Positions 46,875 through 60,326 of a DNA stretch of 64,000 nucleotides are shown piece after piece; the first letter of the stretch is position 1, and every line of letters begins with the position of its first letter. The notes beneath the pieces were generated by a model. That model was not told the DNA's origin. It made no database searches and saw only the letters and a list, made by a program, of their open reading frames with translations. This stretch comes from Tamarix chinensis (lineage: Eukaryota; Streptophyta; Magnoliopsida; Caryophyllales; Tamaricaceae): the NCBI GenBank assembly GCA_030549775.1, contig CM060175.1, forward strand, positions 109,298,688 to 109,362,687, given 5' to 3'. Position numbers and translations under genes: made by a program.

Positions 46875-47830
46875 GTATGTATACATATATAAATGCATAC
46901 TAATATTATGTTTGTCATTATTGTTTTAATCTTATATAAGCTTATTATTCATTTTTTTAAAATTTTATTTTTGTATGCTTACTTTATAAACAATATGTAT
47001 AACATTGTATTCTAAAAGTTAGGGATATAAACGGGGCGGATGTTACCCGAAACCCGACGGATTTTGTCCAACGGATATGGATAAACGAATATGGATACGG
47101 ATATGGATGATGGAAAAAAAAATACCCATCGGGTTCGAGTACGGATATGGTTATGGGATATCCATACCCGCATCCGTAACCATACCTATATCCATATTTG
47201 TACCCGTTTACCCGATATATAATTATCTTTTTACCTTTAATTTTAAAATAATTATAGTATAAATTAAAGTTAGAATTATCATTAGGTTAACTTTAAATGG
47301 GTTTATCTGTTGGGTGATAGATTTATCCATCGGATAACATCCATTAACGGGTAAACAAATATTCCGTTGAGTAACAGATATCCAACGGATACGGATATGG
47401 ATATGTTAGCGGATATGAATTCGGGTATGGGTACGGATTTTATTATTGGATACGGATATGGGTATACCCGTCCCATTTACATCCCTACTAAAAGCATTAA
47501 AACACCATTTGAAAAGTTAATATAACTATTTTAATATATTTATTTTTTCCCTTAGATGATTTTTTTTAACCAAAAAAATACATATTAAGTTATATAAAAC
47601 ATAAATGTATTTGTATTAGCATAGATTATTAATTATTTTTTTAAAAAATAACCGGACCCATTTAGGACCCGTTTAGGACCCATTTACCCGCTAGACCCGA
47701 TGGATCTGGATATGGGTCTGAACTTATAAGATTCGATGGGTCTGGGTCGGGTCTGGATCTAGGTAATATAAACGGGTCCGGGTCTGGATATAGTTGAACC
47801 CGATCCAGACCCGGCCCATTGCCATCCCTA
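46616..47830. mobile_element. hAT-type composite, copy 1 (1,215 bp)
   Basis: It begins TAGGGATGGCAATGGGTC and ends CCCATTGCCATCCCTA. A perfect 8-bp duplication, GTCAGATG, flanks it (46608-46615, 47831-47838). Subterminal DNA is packed with GGGTCTGGGTC / GACCCAGACCC repeats. It contains a second hAT-type element at 47020-47487 and a TA run of about 55 bp (46807-46862). There is no coding content. A reverse-orientation copy with the same internal insertion lies at 59150-60326. Confidence 0.9.
47020..47487. mobile_element. Small hAT-type element nested in composite copy 1 (468 bp)
   Basis: It runs from TAGGGATATAAACGGGGCGG to CCCATTTACATCCCTA, flanked by CTAAAAGT (47012-47019) and CTAAAAGC (47488-47495), a 7/8 duplication. 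The interior is rich in GGATATGG/CCATATCC inverted motifs. It is non-coding. Confidence 0.88.
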
Positions 47831-47850
47831 GTCAGATGCCTAGGTAACAT

Positions 47851-50800
47851 TAGAAGTAGCAATTGGATCGGGTCGGTCAGGTTCGGATAAGGTCATTATC
47901 GAGTCAGATTATTTTGAATCATTTGATTTTACAAGTCAGTTGTGGGTCTGATCGAGTCAATTCGGATCATTACTTTATTCGGATCGGGTTGATTCGGGTT
48001 GATTTGTTGTCGGGTCGGGTTCGGATCATTTCAGATTAATATGATTGGTAGGATCGGATTGGTTTTGGATCATTTTTTGGTTTACATAATTAGGTGACTT
48101 CGACCATTTCGGGTCATTTTGTGCAATATGATTGGTTGGTCTTGTTAGGTCTGAGTTCTTTCAGGTTAACTTGATGGGTCGGGTCGAGTTTTGACAGGTT
48201 GAGTCACATTCGGGTCTAGGTAATTATCATTTATTATAGTGTTAGAGACAATCATAAGATTACTATTGCAGATAAATGAATTAAGAATATTAGATGCGCT
48301 TTATTTTCACAAATAAATAGTAAAGATATTTATAAATTTTAATAATAAAAAACATTGCATGATTGAATCTAATAAAGATATTTATCATTTATTCTGATTT
48401 ATTTGATTACTTAACAAAGATAATTTTACAAAATAAAGGTGATCATAACATGATTATACAATGTATAATTATCATTTATTACATTGTAAATATTAGAGAC
48501 AATGATAAGATTACTAGTATAGATAAATAAAATAAGAATATTATATGTGTTTTATTTTTACAAGTAAATAATAAAGATATTTATAAGTTTTAATAATATT
48601 ATATTTGATTACTTAAAACATTTATAAATTTTACAAGTAAAAATATTAGATATTTATAATATTATATTTATTTGATTACTTAAAAAAAGATAATTTTATA
48701 AAATATAGGTGAGTATAAGCATGACTATATAATGTATAATTATTATTTATTACATTGTAAATATTAGAGACCGTTATAAGATTACTAATACAGATAAATG
48801 AAATAAGAATATTATACGTGCTTTATTTTTACAAGTAAATAATAAAGATACTTATAAGTTTTAACAATATTATATTTGATTACTTAAAATATTTCTAAAA
48901 TTTACAAGTAAAAATATTAGATATTTATCATATATTATATTTATTTGAGTACTTAAAATTCTTTATTACTTAAGAAAAGATAAATTTATAAAATAAATGA
49001 GATAATAAATATGACTATATAGTGTATAATTATCATTTATTATAGTGTAAATATTAGAGGCAATCATAATATTACTAGTATAGATAAATAAAATAAGAAT
49101 ATTATATGTACTTTATTTTTATAAGTTAATAATAAATATCTTTTACCCGGTTATGTTCGGATTTATCGGATTCATCCGATTAAGCTATTTTGAATAAATT
49201 GATTATGTAATATACTTTGAAATGTACTTAATTTCATGTTGGTATTGTTAAATTGGGAAAATAGTATTGAAATATATCATAATTGGATTGTTAGGTTAAA
49301 ACTCTTGTGGATATAAATTGGATTGTATAATTGAGTTATTTTATTAAATTGATTATACAATATGTTTTAGAATATGTTTAATTTTAATTTTGAACCGTCA
49401 ATTTAAATATTTGAATATGATTTGACCGAATTTGTAGTTCGGGCTCAAAACCCTAATTATGTTAAATTGGGTAATTCCTTTATAGTTTTTAAGCAATTAA
49501 GTATAAAATATGTTTTAGAATATGTCTACTTTCAATTTTAAACCATCAATTTTAATATTTGAATAAAATTTGACCGGATTTGCACTTCAGATTCGAAAAC
49601 CATAATTATATTAAATTAGATAATTCCTTAATAATTTTTAATCAATTGAGTATACAATATGTTTTAGAATATGTCTAATTTCAATTTTGAACCGTCAATT
49701 TAAATATTTGAATAAGATTTGGCCGGATTTGCAGTTCAGGCTTAAAACCTTAATTATGTTAAATTGGGTAATTTTTTAATAGTTTTTAATCAATTGAGTA
49801 TACAATATATTTTATAATATTTCTACTTTCAATTTTAAACCATCAATTTAAATATTTGAATAAGATTTGACCAGATTTGCAGTTCAGGCTCAAAAACCCT
49901 AATTATATTAAATTGGGTAATTCCTTAATAGTTTTTAATCAATTGAGTATACAATATATTTTAAAATAAGTATAATTTCAATTTTGAAACGTCAATTTAA
50001 AGATTTGAATAAAATTTTATTGAATTTGCAGTTCGGCCTCAAAAACGTCAATTTAAATATTGGAATAAAATTTCACTGGATTTGCAGTTCGGCCTAAAAA
50101 ACGTCAATTTAAATATTTGAATAAGATTTCACTAGATTTGCAGTTCGGCCTGAAAAACCTTAATTATGTTAAATTGGGTAATTTTTTTAATAATTTTTAA
50201 TCAAATGAGTATATAATATGTTTTAGAATATGTCTAATTTTAATTTTAACCCATCAATTTAAATACTTGAATAATATTTGACCGGATTTGTAGTTCGGGC
50301 TCAAATCCTAATTATGTTAAATTGGGTACTTCCTTAATAGTTTTTAATAAATTGAGTATATAATATTTTTAGAATATGTCTAATTTCAATTTTGAATCGT
50401 CACTTTAAATATTTTAATAAGATTTGACCAAATTTGCAGTTCGAGCTCAAAAACCTTAATTATGTTAAATTAGGTAATTCTTTAATAGTTTTTAATCAAT
50501 TGAGTATATTATATGTTTTAGAATATGTCTAATTTCAATTTTGAATTTTTAATTTAAATATTTGAATAAGATTTGACCATATTTGCAATTCAGACTGAAA
50601 AACCCTAGTTTTGTTAAATTGGGTAATTCCTTAATAGTTTTTAATCAATTGAGTATACAATATGTTTTAGATTTTTAATTTTGAACCATCAATTTAAATA
50701 TTTGAATAAGATTTGACCGGATTTGCAGTTTAGGCTCAAAAACCCTAATTATGTTAAATTGGATAATTCCTTAATAGTTTTTAATTAATTGAGTATACAA

Positions 50801-51289
50801 TATGTTTTAGAATATGTCTAATTTCAATTTCAAACTGTCAATTTAAATATTTGAATAATATTTGATCAGATTTGTTGTTTGGGATCAAAAACCCTAATTA
50901 TGTTAAATTGGGTAGTTCCTTAATCAATTGAGTATACAATATGTTATAAAATAGACTGGATATATAGCGCGATGGTGTTACGAGTTAGTAATTTTCAGTT
51001 GATAACAATTGTAATTACAATTTCGTTAGGTAATCAGTAACCAGTATAATTATATTTTTAGAGTCCGAGTTTGATTTTCTATTTGTTATAAACTTATAAT
51101 CTTTGTACTCTGTGTAAATTAATATAATATTTGTTGTTTTAAAAATATACATCAAAAGTTGGAGGTATGAGATTTTTTTTATTCTAAATGATATTATATA
51201 GAATATATAGGGTAAAAGTATGAAAAATAAGTACAATTAATAAAACACTATATTTTTAAAAGCTTTAAATGAATAATAAAATATGTGTA

Positions 51290-51365
<76 letters not shown>

Positions 51366-51596
51366 TTTGATGTCTGGTTGGGTCAATGTCAAGTCTGATC
51401 GAGTGAATGTCGGGTCGGGTCGCTATCGGGTCATAGGTTGGCATTGGGTTAGGTTGGGTTAATTTTTATTGGGTTGGTGTTGGATCGGGTTAATGTCGGG
51501 TCGGGTCGGGTTGTTAAACTTTTCGGATCTTATCGGGTTGAGTTTCGTTCATGTCGGATTGGATTGGACGGATCGGGTCAGCTTTTGCTAGCTCTA
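47851..51596. mobile_element. Large hAT-type element, copy B (3.7 kb)
   Basis: It begins TAGAAGTAGCAATTGGATCG and ends CAGCTTTTGCTAGCTCTA. The flanking octamers GGTAACAT (47843-47850) and GGTAGTAT (51597-51604) match at 6/8. It has the same architecture as copy A, but fewer AT-rich units (about 48230-49140) and more 150-bp units (about 49340-50950, ten or more). Near the right end is an (ATT)n run of about 69 bp (51293-51361). It lies only 20 bp from the end of the composite element. Confidence 0.8.
51293..51361. repeat. (ATT)n microsatellite
   Basis: About 23 pure ATT units just before the conserved TTTTGATGTCTGGTTGGGTC right end of copy B. The homologous sites in copies A (about 42041) and C (about 53765) have only four or five units. 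Confidence 0.95.
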
Positions 51597-52054
51597 GGTA
51601 GTATTTGCATATGTTCCTGACACTAGCTATTTGTGAAAAACTAGGGAGCTTACCACTAAAAATCATCGAGGATATTATACAGCAAGCATTTTGGGAGTAG
51701 TAGATCGTAACTTTGCACTAACCCACCTAACTGGAAAGTAATCGAGCTTGGAAACAATAGATAATGGCTAATGCGGGATATAAATGAGGTCTAGAAAGGG
51801 AAAACCTTTCATGATTTGCTAACGACTAGCGTGCATGCATCTTGTTCAACCAATAGTCATTTTATTTATTTTAAAAAATCAAGATAATTCTGACCTTTTT
51901 TTAATTATTTACCATTATTTTTTTTTTTTTTTTTACATTGACGCATCAAATAATCCTCCATTTATTTTTACCATTAACTTTATTAGCTTTTTTTATAAAA
52001 AAAGCAAAATATTTACTTATCAAATGACCAATATACTCATTTCTCTATCACACC

Positions 52055-53984
52055 TAGAGGTGGCAATCCGGTCAGGTGGGTCGAGTTCGGGTCAGATTAT
52101 AGCGTGTCAGGTCATTTGACTTTTGCGGGTCGGTTGTGGGTCGGGTTGGATCATTTCGGGTTCAAGTCATTGTTTTGTTTGGGACGGGTTGGTTTCGCGT
52201 CGGTTTATTTCGGTTCTGAGTCATTTTGGATTAATTTGTTGGGTCGGGTCGGGTTTGGGTTAAGAAAAACTTGGATTCGGGTTATTTTGGGTTAACTTGA
52301 CGGGTAGGGTCGGGTTGGTTTCGGGTCATTTTCTGGTTCACATGATTAGGTAGCTTCGGCCTGTTCGGGTCATTTCGTGCAATATGATGGGTTGGTCCCG
52401 TTGTGTCCAAGTTGTTTTAGGTTAAGTTAATGGGTCAGATCATTTCGTGCAATTTGACGCGTTGGATTTGAGTAGTTACGGGTTAACTTGATGTGTTGGG
52501 TCGGGTCGAGTTTTGACGGGTTGAGTCAAATTCAAGTCCAGGTAATTATCATTTTTTATATTGTAAATATTAGAGACAATCATAAGATTACTATTGTAGA
52601 TAAAAGAATTAAGAATATTATATGCACTTTATTTTCACAAATAAATAGTAAAGACGTTTATAAATTTTAATAATAAAAAATATTGCATGATTGAATCTAA
52701 TAAAGATATTTATCATTTATTCTGATTTATTTGATTACTTAAAATATTTAATTACTTAAAAAATAGATAATTTTATAAAATAAAGGTGATTCAAACAAGA
52801 CTATACAATGTATAATTATCATTTATTACATTGTAAATATTAAAGACAATCATAATATTACTAATACAGATAAATAAAATAAGAATATTATATGTATTTT
52901 ATTTTTACAACGGTAAATAATAATATATTTATAAGTTATAAAAATATTATATTTGATTACTTAAAATATTCATAAATTTTACAAGTAAAAATATTAGATA
53001 TTTATCATATATTATGTTTATTTGATAACTTAAAAAAGATAATTTTATAAAATAAAGGTGAGCATAACAAAACTATACAATGTATAATTATCATTTATTA
53101 CATTGTAAATATTAGAGATAATCGTAAGATTATTAGTAAAGATAAATGAAATAAGAATATTATATGCGTTTTATTTTTATAAAGTTAAATAATAAAGATA
53201 TTTATAAGTATAACAATATTATATTTGATTAGTTAAAATATTTATAAATTTTTCAAGTAAAAATATTAGATATTTATCATATATTGTATTTATTTGATTA
53301 CTTAAAAAAAATATAATTTTATAAAATAAGGTGAGCATAACAAAACTGTACAATGTATAATTATTATTTATTACATTGTAAACATTAGAGACAATCATAA
53401 GATTATTAGTAAAGATAAATGAAATAAGAATATTATACGTTTTATTTTTACAAAGATAAATAATAAAAATATTTTTAAGTTTTAACAATATTATACTTGA
53501 TTACTTAAAATATTTATAAATTTTACAAGTAAAAATATCATATATTTATCATATATTATATTTATTTGATTACTTAACAAAAGATAATTTTATAAAATAA
53601 AGGTGAGCATAACAAAACTATACAATGTATAATTATCATTTATTACATTGTAAATATCATTAATAATCATAAGAATATCTAGGGTAAAAGTATGAAAAAT
53701 AAGCACAATTTATAAAACACTATATTTTTAAAAGCTTTAAATGAATAATAACATATGTGTAATTTATTATTATTATAATAGATCTTGATGTCTGGTCGGG
53801 TCAATGTCGAATCGGATCGAGTGAATGTCAGGTCAGGTCGAAGGCGAGTCAGGTTAATGCCGGGTTGGGTCGCTATCGGATCGAGTCTATGACGGGTATA
53901 GGTTGGGTCGGGTAGCTAACCTTTTTGGGTCTTATCGGGTCGGAATTTGCTTGGGTCGGGTCGGGTCAACTTTTACCATCTCTA
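52055..53984. mobile_element. Large hAT-type element, copy C (1.9 kb)
   Basis: It begins TAGAGGTGGCAATCCGGTCA and ends GTCAACTTTTACCATCTCTA, with a perfect 8-bp duplication, ATCACACC (52047-52054, 53985-53992). It has the AT-rich tandem array (52540-53660), but the 150-bp array present in A and B is missing, so it is an internal-deletion variant or an ancestral form. Confidence 0.88.
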
Positions 53985-53992
53985 ATCACACC

Positions 53993-55939
53993 CCTTCTCT
54001 CTATCTCTCTCAACCATTTCCCGTCATATTTATAAGTTAAGATACCTAAAATTATTCTAACTATTTTGGTGTCAATTTGCAACCTTTTTCTCTATTCCTT
54101 TAAAGATGCACTATCTAAATGCATTCAACTAATTAAAGAAAAAATCCAAAAATTATTTTTTTGAGAGAATTTCCTTTAATTTTCACTCTCCTGACTTTCT
54201 TTTTCCTCTCTACACCACCACCTCAACTCACAATTTGTGACCCCCCTTTTTTCCCCTTATTCTTACGATTTATATCATCGAACATCTTTAGCCAAACTAT
54301 GCCAACCTAAATCACAATAGGACCTAGAAAAGATTGGCTTAATAATTAAATTTGAAAATTTTAAATAGTCAACGAGGAATCCCAAGTCCCAATTTAGTAG
54401 ATAACAAAAACTAATAGAGAAATGAAAGATAAGGAGGTGAAAATCAAGCTTCACTAGGAGATGATTTTGTAAAGAACTAGGTATTCCCCCCTCCTAAACA
54501 ATAAAGAGAGACTTGGGTGACAAAACTAATGATCATTTGAGACCAAAAGCAGTATATGTATCTAAAAACCAGTGATATCAAAACAATGAACTCAGTAAAT
54601 CACATTTTAGTAAAACTAAATTCAAACCCAAATGGATGAAGTCAACAAATATGGAAATCAACTTTGCAAGCCCAATTTTAGATACTTAGAACCCTAATGG
54701 CTCTAAATTGGTGAGTCATTGCAATAAATGAACATATTATAGAAAAGGAAGAGTAGAAACCCAAATCAATTTTTGAGATTGGTGTGTCGATCATGCTCAT
54801 GTCTGACATATCCATATATCTGGTAAAGCTTAGTCCTCTCAATCACTTAAGGTTAGAGTTAGTGGTGGCTTTGTCTCTTTCTCTGTATCCTTTTATAAGT
54901 GTGAATATGCAAGTGTGTTGCTTCCACTAATAGATATATGAAGTGGAGAAGAGAACAAGAGAGAAAGGGAGAGTACAAATCGTTGTGGCCGTGAGCTGCC
55001 TTGGTGAAGGCTCTTCCATTGTTGTTCACCATGCCGAAGTTTGCTAGTGGTGGTTGGTGTGTCTGGTTGATTCATTATTTTCATTGATGGATGACAATGA
55101 CCTCATTGGGATTGGGTTGCCAAGCATTTCAAGTTGTTAAGGAAGAAGAAAAATGTAGAAAACCAAGTGGGAGAAAAAGAGTGAGCCCTAGGTTGTTAGG
55201 TATAGGGATGAAACCGATTAAGATCACATGGAATTTTTTTTTAAATTTTTTTTTGATTTTAATGTATTGTATATAGGTATACTAAGAGCATAAAATGGCT
55301 CTTCATGGAGTCGTTTGAGTGCTTCTATTTTAGGTTAAAGTAAGGTTGTGATTTTGTGTTCGAAACCCATCAGGGACAATTTTTTTCCACCTTTAACTTT
55401 TTTACCTTGAGGAATCCTTGTTCATTTTTTCGTCCAAATGCATCATCGAGGTGTTTTTTTATAACTCTTTTACAATCTTACTTCCATTTTTTCCTCTAAA
55501 GCAAGAGGGAGGTAGGGAGGGACGCGGAGAGACAGAGAGAGAGAGAGAGAGTTATAGCATGCGCCACTGCTCCTCTAACCGGGTGAAGAGTCCAAGCTTG
55601 CTTGAAATTTGGCGAACTTCTACGCCATGTGCGGTTGCACACAGTGTTGTTCTTGCATCTTGTTATTTGTGTGTCACACCCTTAATCCTCACCTATAAGT
55701 TTTGTTTGATTTTGGAAGTAGTTTAATTTAGTCTAAGTTTTTTGCTAGAATTAGTTTTGTCAATTGGTTGATTATTTTGAAATAAGGTTATGTTAATTAG
55801 TTGGTTACCGCGTATTTTAAAGTAGGTTTATATCAATTGCTTGGTTATTTTTGTGTATTATATATTTTTAAGATGCTTATTTTATTTCCATAACTATGAT
55901 GGATAATATTTATGTATGGTTATGAATAATATTAAAATA

Positions 55940-55976
<37 letters not shown>

Positions 55977-56091
55977 TGTTTTTATTTAATATTTAGACAT
56001 ATGCTTGTTATTTTTTTGCTACTCCATAAATTTTATTTTTGATTTCGTCCCTAGTTGGGTCGTTAGTGTTTTTTTTCTTTTCTTTTACTTT
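53993..56091. other. Intergenic DNA, no gene recognised
   Basis: AT-rich sequence with a GA run (about 55534-55551) and an ATT run (about 55938-55976). Short open frames here have no recognisable motif. I see nothing else. Confidence 0.5.
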
Positions 56092-59000
56092 CACTATGAA
56101 AAAAAAGGATTAACATTGACGGTTATTCGTCGGTATTAGATTAAAGGATGAAAATATTTTTATTTGAAAAAATGGTAGGAAAATACCTAATAACGACCAT
56201 AAGTATTGTCGGTATAAAGTGGTGCAATTTTTTTTATTCATTAAAATCTTAGGAAAATAAATACCGACTTTTTTATTGTTGGTCGGAATACTACAGAGGA
56301 AAAATTATTGCCAAGGAATGGAGAGTGAAAATGAAAATCTTAATACTAATGATCTTTTTCTTTAATATCGATGATATATCATTGGTAATAAGTGATACTT
56401 GGATAAAATAATATGGAGGAAAAATTTCTACCAAGGAATAATGAGTAATAATGATGTACTTAATACCGATGATCAATTATAGGTAATAATTAATATAATA
56501 TTTTTTAGCACGACCGCAATGCCATCGTCTAACTTATTTTTCCTTAAAACAAATGATTTGGGGCTTAATACCGATGATTTGAATCATCGGTATTAATGGT
56601 CTATTGTAATGAAGCCCGCAAACCATAACTCCTCATTTGCTCTCTTCTTCTTAGACTTCCGTTTTCTCTCTCTTTTGTTGCCAAAACTTCCACCATTTTT
56701 TCTTCTTCTCTTTCAACTTTCTCTCCCATTCCCCCCCTTTAAAGATCTTTTCTAATTTAATCTCTATTTCTTATATATTTTTTGGTATAAAATTATATAA
56801 TTATTGATTTGTAGGTGTAACCATAAGTATTCAAAGCACCCCCGTGCCACTGCTGAGCACCACCATATTATTAATTTGGTATACTTATTATGTATTTATT
56901 TATTTTACACTAATAGTTATGTATTATTTAAATTGGAAAAAATTATAAATTATATTATTTTAGTTAGGGGATGATTGGGTAATTAAATCATTTTAATTAT
57001 ATTTTGCATAATTGGATTATTAAATTATTGTAGTTAGGTTTTGTATAATTGATTAATTAGATTTTGTATAATTGATTTATTAGATTATTATGGTTAGATT
57101 ATGTATATAATTATATTATTGTATGCAGTTGTTGCTATACATGTTAGATTAGAACAAATATTAGTATGTTAGAGTATAATAAACATTTTAGTTGATTTTT
57201 TTATTAATATATATGTGGGACAGTATCTTAGTATGCGTGTATGCTTTTAAGATATCATATTAGTAGACATTAAATTTGGTGATATGTATTTTTTTGTGTG
57301 AGTTTGTTAGATTTAATTAATATTTGTTAGATTATGTATTTAATTCATATATTAGTTTGTAAGCATGTTAGGTTATGTAATTAGCATATTAATTCGGAGG
57401 TGAATGATATGGATATATAATGTTGATTCACGATTTAAGAATAGGTAAATACTAATAAATAAAATAAATAATTTTATGATAGGAGGTAAATCATTAGAAA
57501 ATTTTATTTTCGTTTGTTATTGTATAATAATAAAAATTAATGATGCCAATGCATCAAGCAAATATGAAAATATAGAAACATTCATGACCTTAGAGAGTAA
57601 TTAATGAAGATAAATGAAAATATTTTTACCTTTTTAATATTAATGAATTATATATAGTTAGATACTTATGAAATTATATAGATATTATATTTGTGGTTAT
57701 TGGATATAAAAAAAATTATATGTAAGTTGTTGACTATAGAAAAAATTTAATAGGTACGCATGAACCTAGATATTGAAAAATTAAAGGTAAAAAATTTAAT
57801 ATTAATGAATTTGGCAATGTACAAATATATTTGATGGTTAATATATAATAGTTGAATATTTTAGGTAAAAAATTAATCTTTAACCTTATAGAGTAATTAA
57901 TGAAATGATATAAAAAAAAGCTCAAATCTTTAATACTACTTAAGTTTACATAGCTGGACCCTTATGCCAAAATGAAACTAAAATATTTGTTTATTTTAAA
58001 GAAAATATAAAATTATTATATATAAGCAATATTAGAGAGTGATTAATGAAATTAAAAGAAATAAAATAAAGTTAATGTTAAATTAAAAAGGGTATTCATA
58101 TTAATTTTTATTGTCATTTTGTGCAATTTTTATAGGTGGTAGGATACTAAATGCGTACCCTATGTTCTACTTGAGGATGTATCCGGATGGAGATATTAAA
58201 TATTATGTGAGATGGGTACGTGATGTGCTAGGTTGTATAGTAAAGAAGAGTTTATATTTAGGAGCATATAACTTCGGCTAGTATTATCTTTTGCTTACCT
58301 TGCCACTTATACAACTATGGGTAGAAGCAACGACTAGATATCTATGATCTACACTCAATATTTATTGAGGGTGAACATTTATAAGACACTATAATTAGAT
58401 TGCTAGAGGGTTAATAGTAATTGACAATGAAGGATCATCTCTCCATGGGAAGCCGATAAGTGTATACTTTAATTATTTATGTGACTCATTTGAGGTAGAT
58501 GGGCCTTATTATGAAGAAGTGAGAGATTAAATAATTCTACAAGAACTGTGGACTTGTTGGGTAATTGAGAGTTGGTCATCAAATGTTACCATGGGCTATG
58601 GTAGGTGCACAATAAGGAAAATAATATTAGGTGACGATTAATTTGTTAAAAGGGTAACAAAATTTATTTCGTTGCCCAAAGTTTATTTTAGGGAGGAAAA
58701 AAAATATTTGGTTACACTTTAGTAATTTAGGGTGATGAAATTTTGATTCATTGCCCAAATATTTGTTTAGGCGAGAAAAATATTTTGTTATATTTTTATA
58801 ATTTTTGGCAACATCATTTTCATTTCATTGCCCAACATTGAGTTTCGAGTGATGAAATTATAATTTCATTGTTCAAAATGAGTGCAGTGTTGCTATGGAC
58901 TATTAATAATGTTCTTGCTCAATCATATCTTTTAGGATGGAATGTTAAGGATATCTTGAGTTCCCTAGTTACAATAAAGATACTCCACATGTTAGATTGA

Positions 59001-59149
59001 GAATTTAGGTAGGATGTATTGGACATAGACGATTTCTTCAAACCAATCATTCGATGTAGAAAAGAAAATTATTTAATAGTAAGGTTGAGAAAATAATTCC
59101 TCCTTAAAAGTTGTTCCCTGTTGATATCTTAAAGCAATTGAGTCATGTA

Positions 59150-60326
59150 TAGGGATGGCAATGGGTCGGGTCTGGACCGGGTCCAGCCATACCCAGACCC
59201 GGACCCGTTTATATTATCTAGACCCAGACCCGACCCAGACCCGTCGGGTCTTAAAAGTTCAGACCCAGATCCAGATCCATCGGGTCTAGCGGGTAAATGG
59301 GTCCTAAACGGGTCCTAAATGGGTCCGGTTATTTTTTTAAAAAATAATTAATAATCTATGCTAATACAAATACATTTATGTTTTATATAACTTAAAATGT
59401 ATTTTTTTGTTAAAAAAAATCATCTAAGTGAAAAAATAAATATATTAAAATAGTTATATTAACTTTTCAAATGGTGTTTTAATGCTTTTAGTAGGTATGT
59501 AAATGGGGCGGGTATACTCATATCCGTATCCATATTCGATAAGAAAATCCGTACCCGTACCCGAATCCGTACCCGTACCCGCATCCATATCTGCTAATAT
59601 ATCCATATCTGTATCCGTTGGATATCCGTTACTCGACGGATTATCCGTTTACCTGTTAATGGATATTATTCGATAGATAAATCCATCACTCGATAGATAA
59701 ACCCAAATAGAGTTAAGTTAAATGATAATTCTAACTTTAATTTATAATATATTCATTTTAAAATTAAGGGTAAAAAGGTAATTATATATCGGGTAAACGG
59801 GTACGGATATGGATACGGGTATGGGTATGGTTATGGGTATGGGTATGGATATGCCATGCCCGTATCCATACTCGAACCCAACGGATATATTTTTTCCATC
59901 ATCCATATCTATATCCATATTCGTTTATCCATATCCGTTGGACAAAATCCGTCGGGTTTTGGGTAAAATCCGCCCCGTTTATATCCCTACCTTTTAGAAT
60001 ACAATGTTATACATATTATTTATAAAGTAAGTATACAAAAATAAAATTAAAAAAAAAAGAATAAGGAACTTATATAAGATTAAGACAATAATGACAAACA
60101 TAATATTAGTATATATTTATATATGTATACATACACATGTATATTAAACGGGTCTAGCGGGTCGGGTCTGGGTCTAGAACTGGACCCAGACCCAGACCCT
60201 TTAAGATATATGTGGACCCAGACCCGATCCAGACCCATCGGGTCCAAAAATCATAGACCCAGACCCGCTAAAAATGAGGCGGGTCTAGCGGGTCTGGGTC
60301 GGGTCCGAGACCCATTGCCATCCCTA
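59150..60326. mobile_element. hAT-type composite, copy 2 (1,177 bp), opposite orientation
   Basis: It runs from TAGGGATGGCAATGGGTCGG to CCCATTGCCATCCCTA, with a perfect 8-bp duplication, GTCATGTA (59142-59149, 60327-60334). Its reverse complement matches composite copy 1 along its length, including the nested small element at the same internal position. Removing it restores the reading direction of the TNP2-like pseudogene. Confidence 0.9.
59492..59989. mobile_element. Small hAT-type element nested in composite copy 2 (498 bp)
   Basis: It runs from TAGGTATGTAAATGGGGCGG to CCGTTTATATCCCTA, flanked by GCTTTTAG (59484-59491) and CCTTTTAG (59990-59997). On the other strand these are CTAAAAGC and CTAAAAGG, the same target as in composite copy 1 (CTAAAAGT / CTAAAAGC). 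Confidence 0.87.

Noticed and set aside
55418..55726. A 102-codon open frame with an Arg/Glu run
   Set aside because: The run is a translated GA microsatellite, and no homology or splice context supports a gene.
58608..58889. A possible small CACTA-type MITE (CACAATAAGGAAAA... to ...GTGCAGTG)
   Set aside because: The right boundary overlaps recognisable TNP2 coding sequence and the flanking triplets match only 2 of 3, so I kept it as an unexplained repeated segment.
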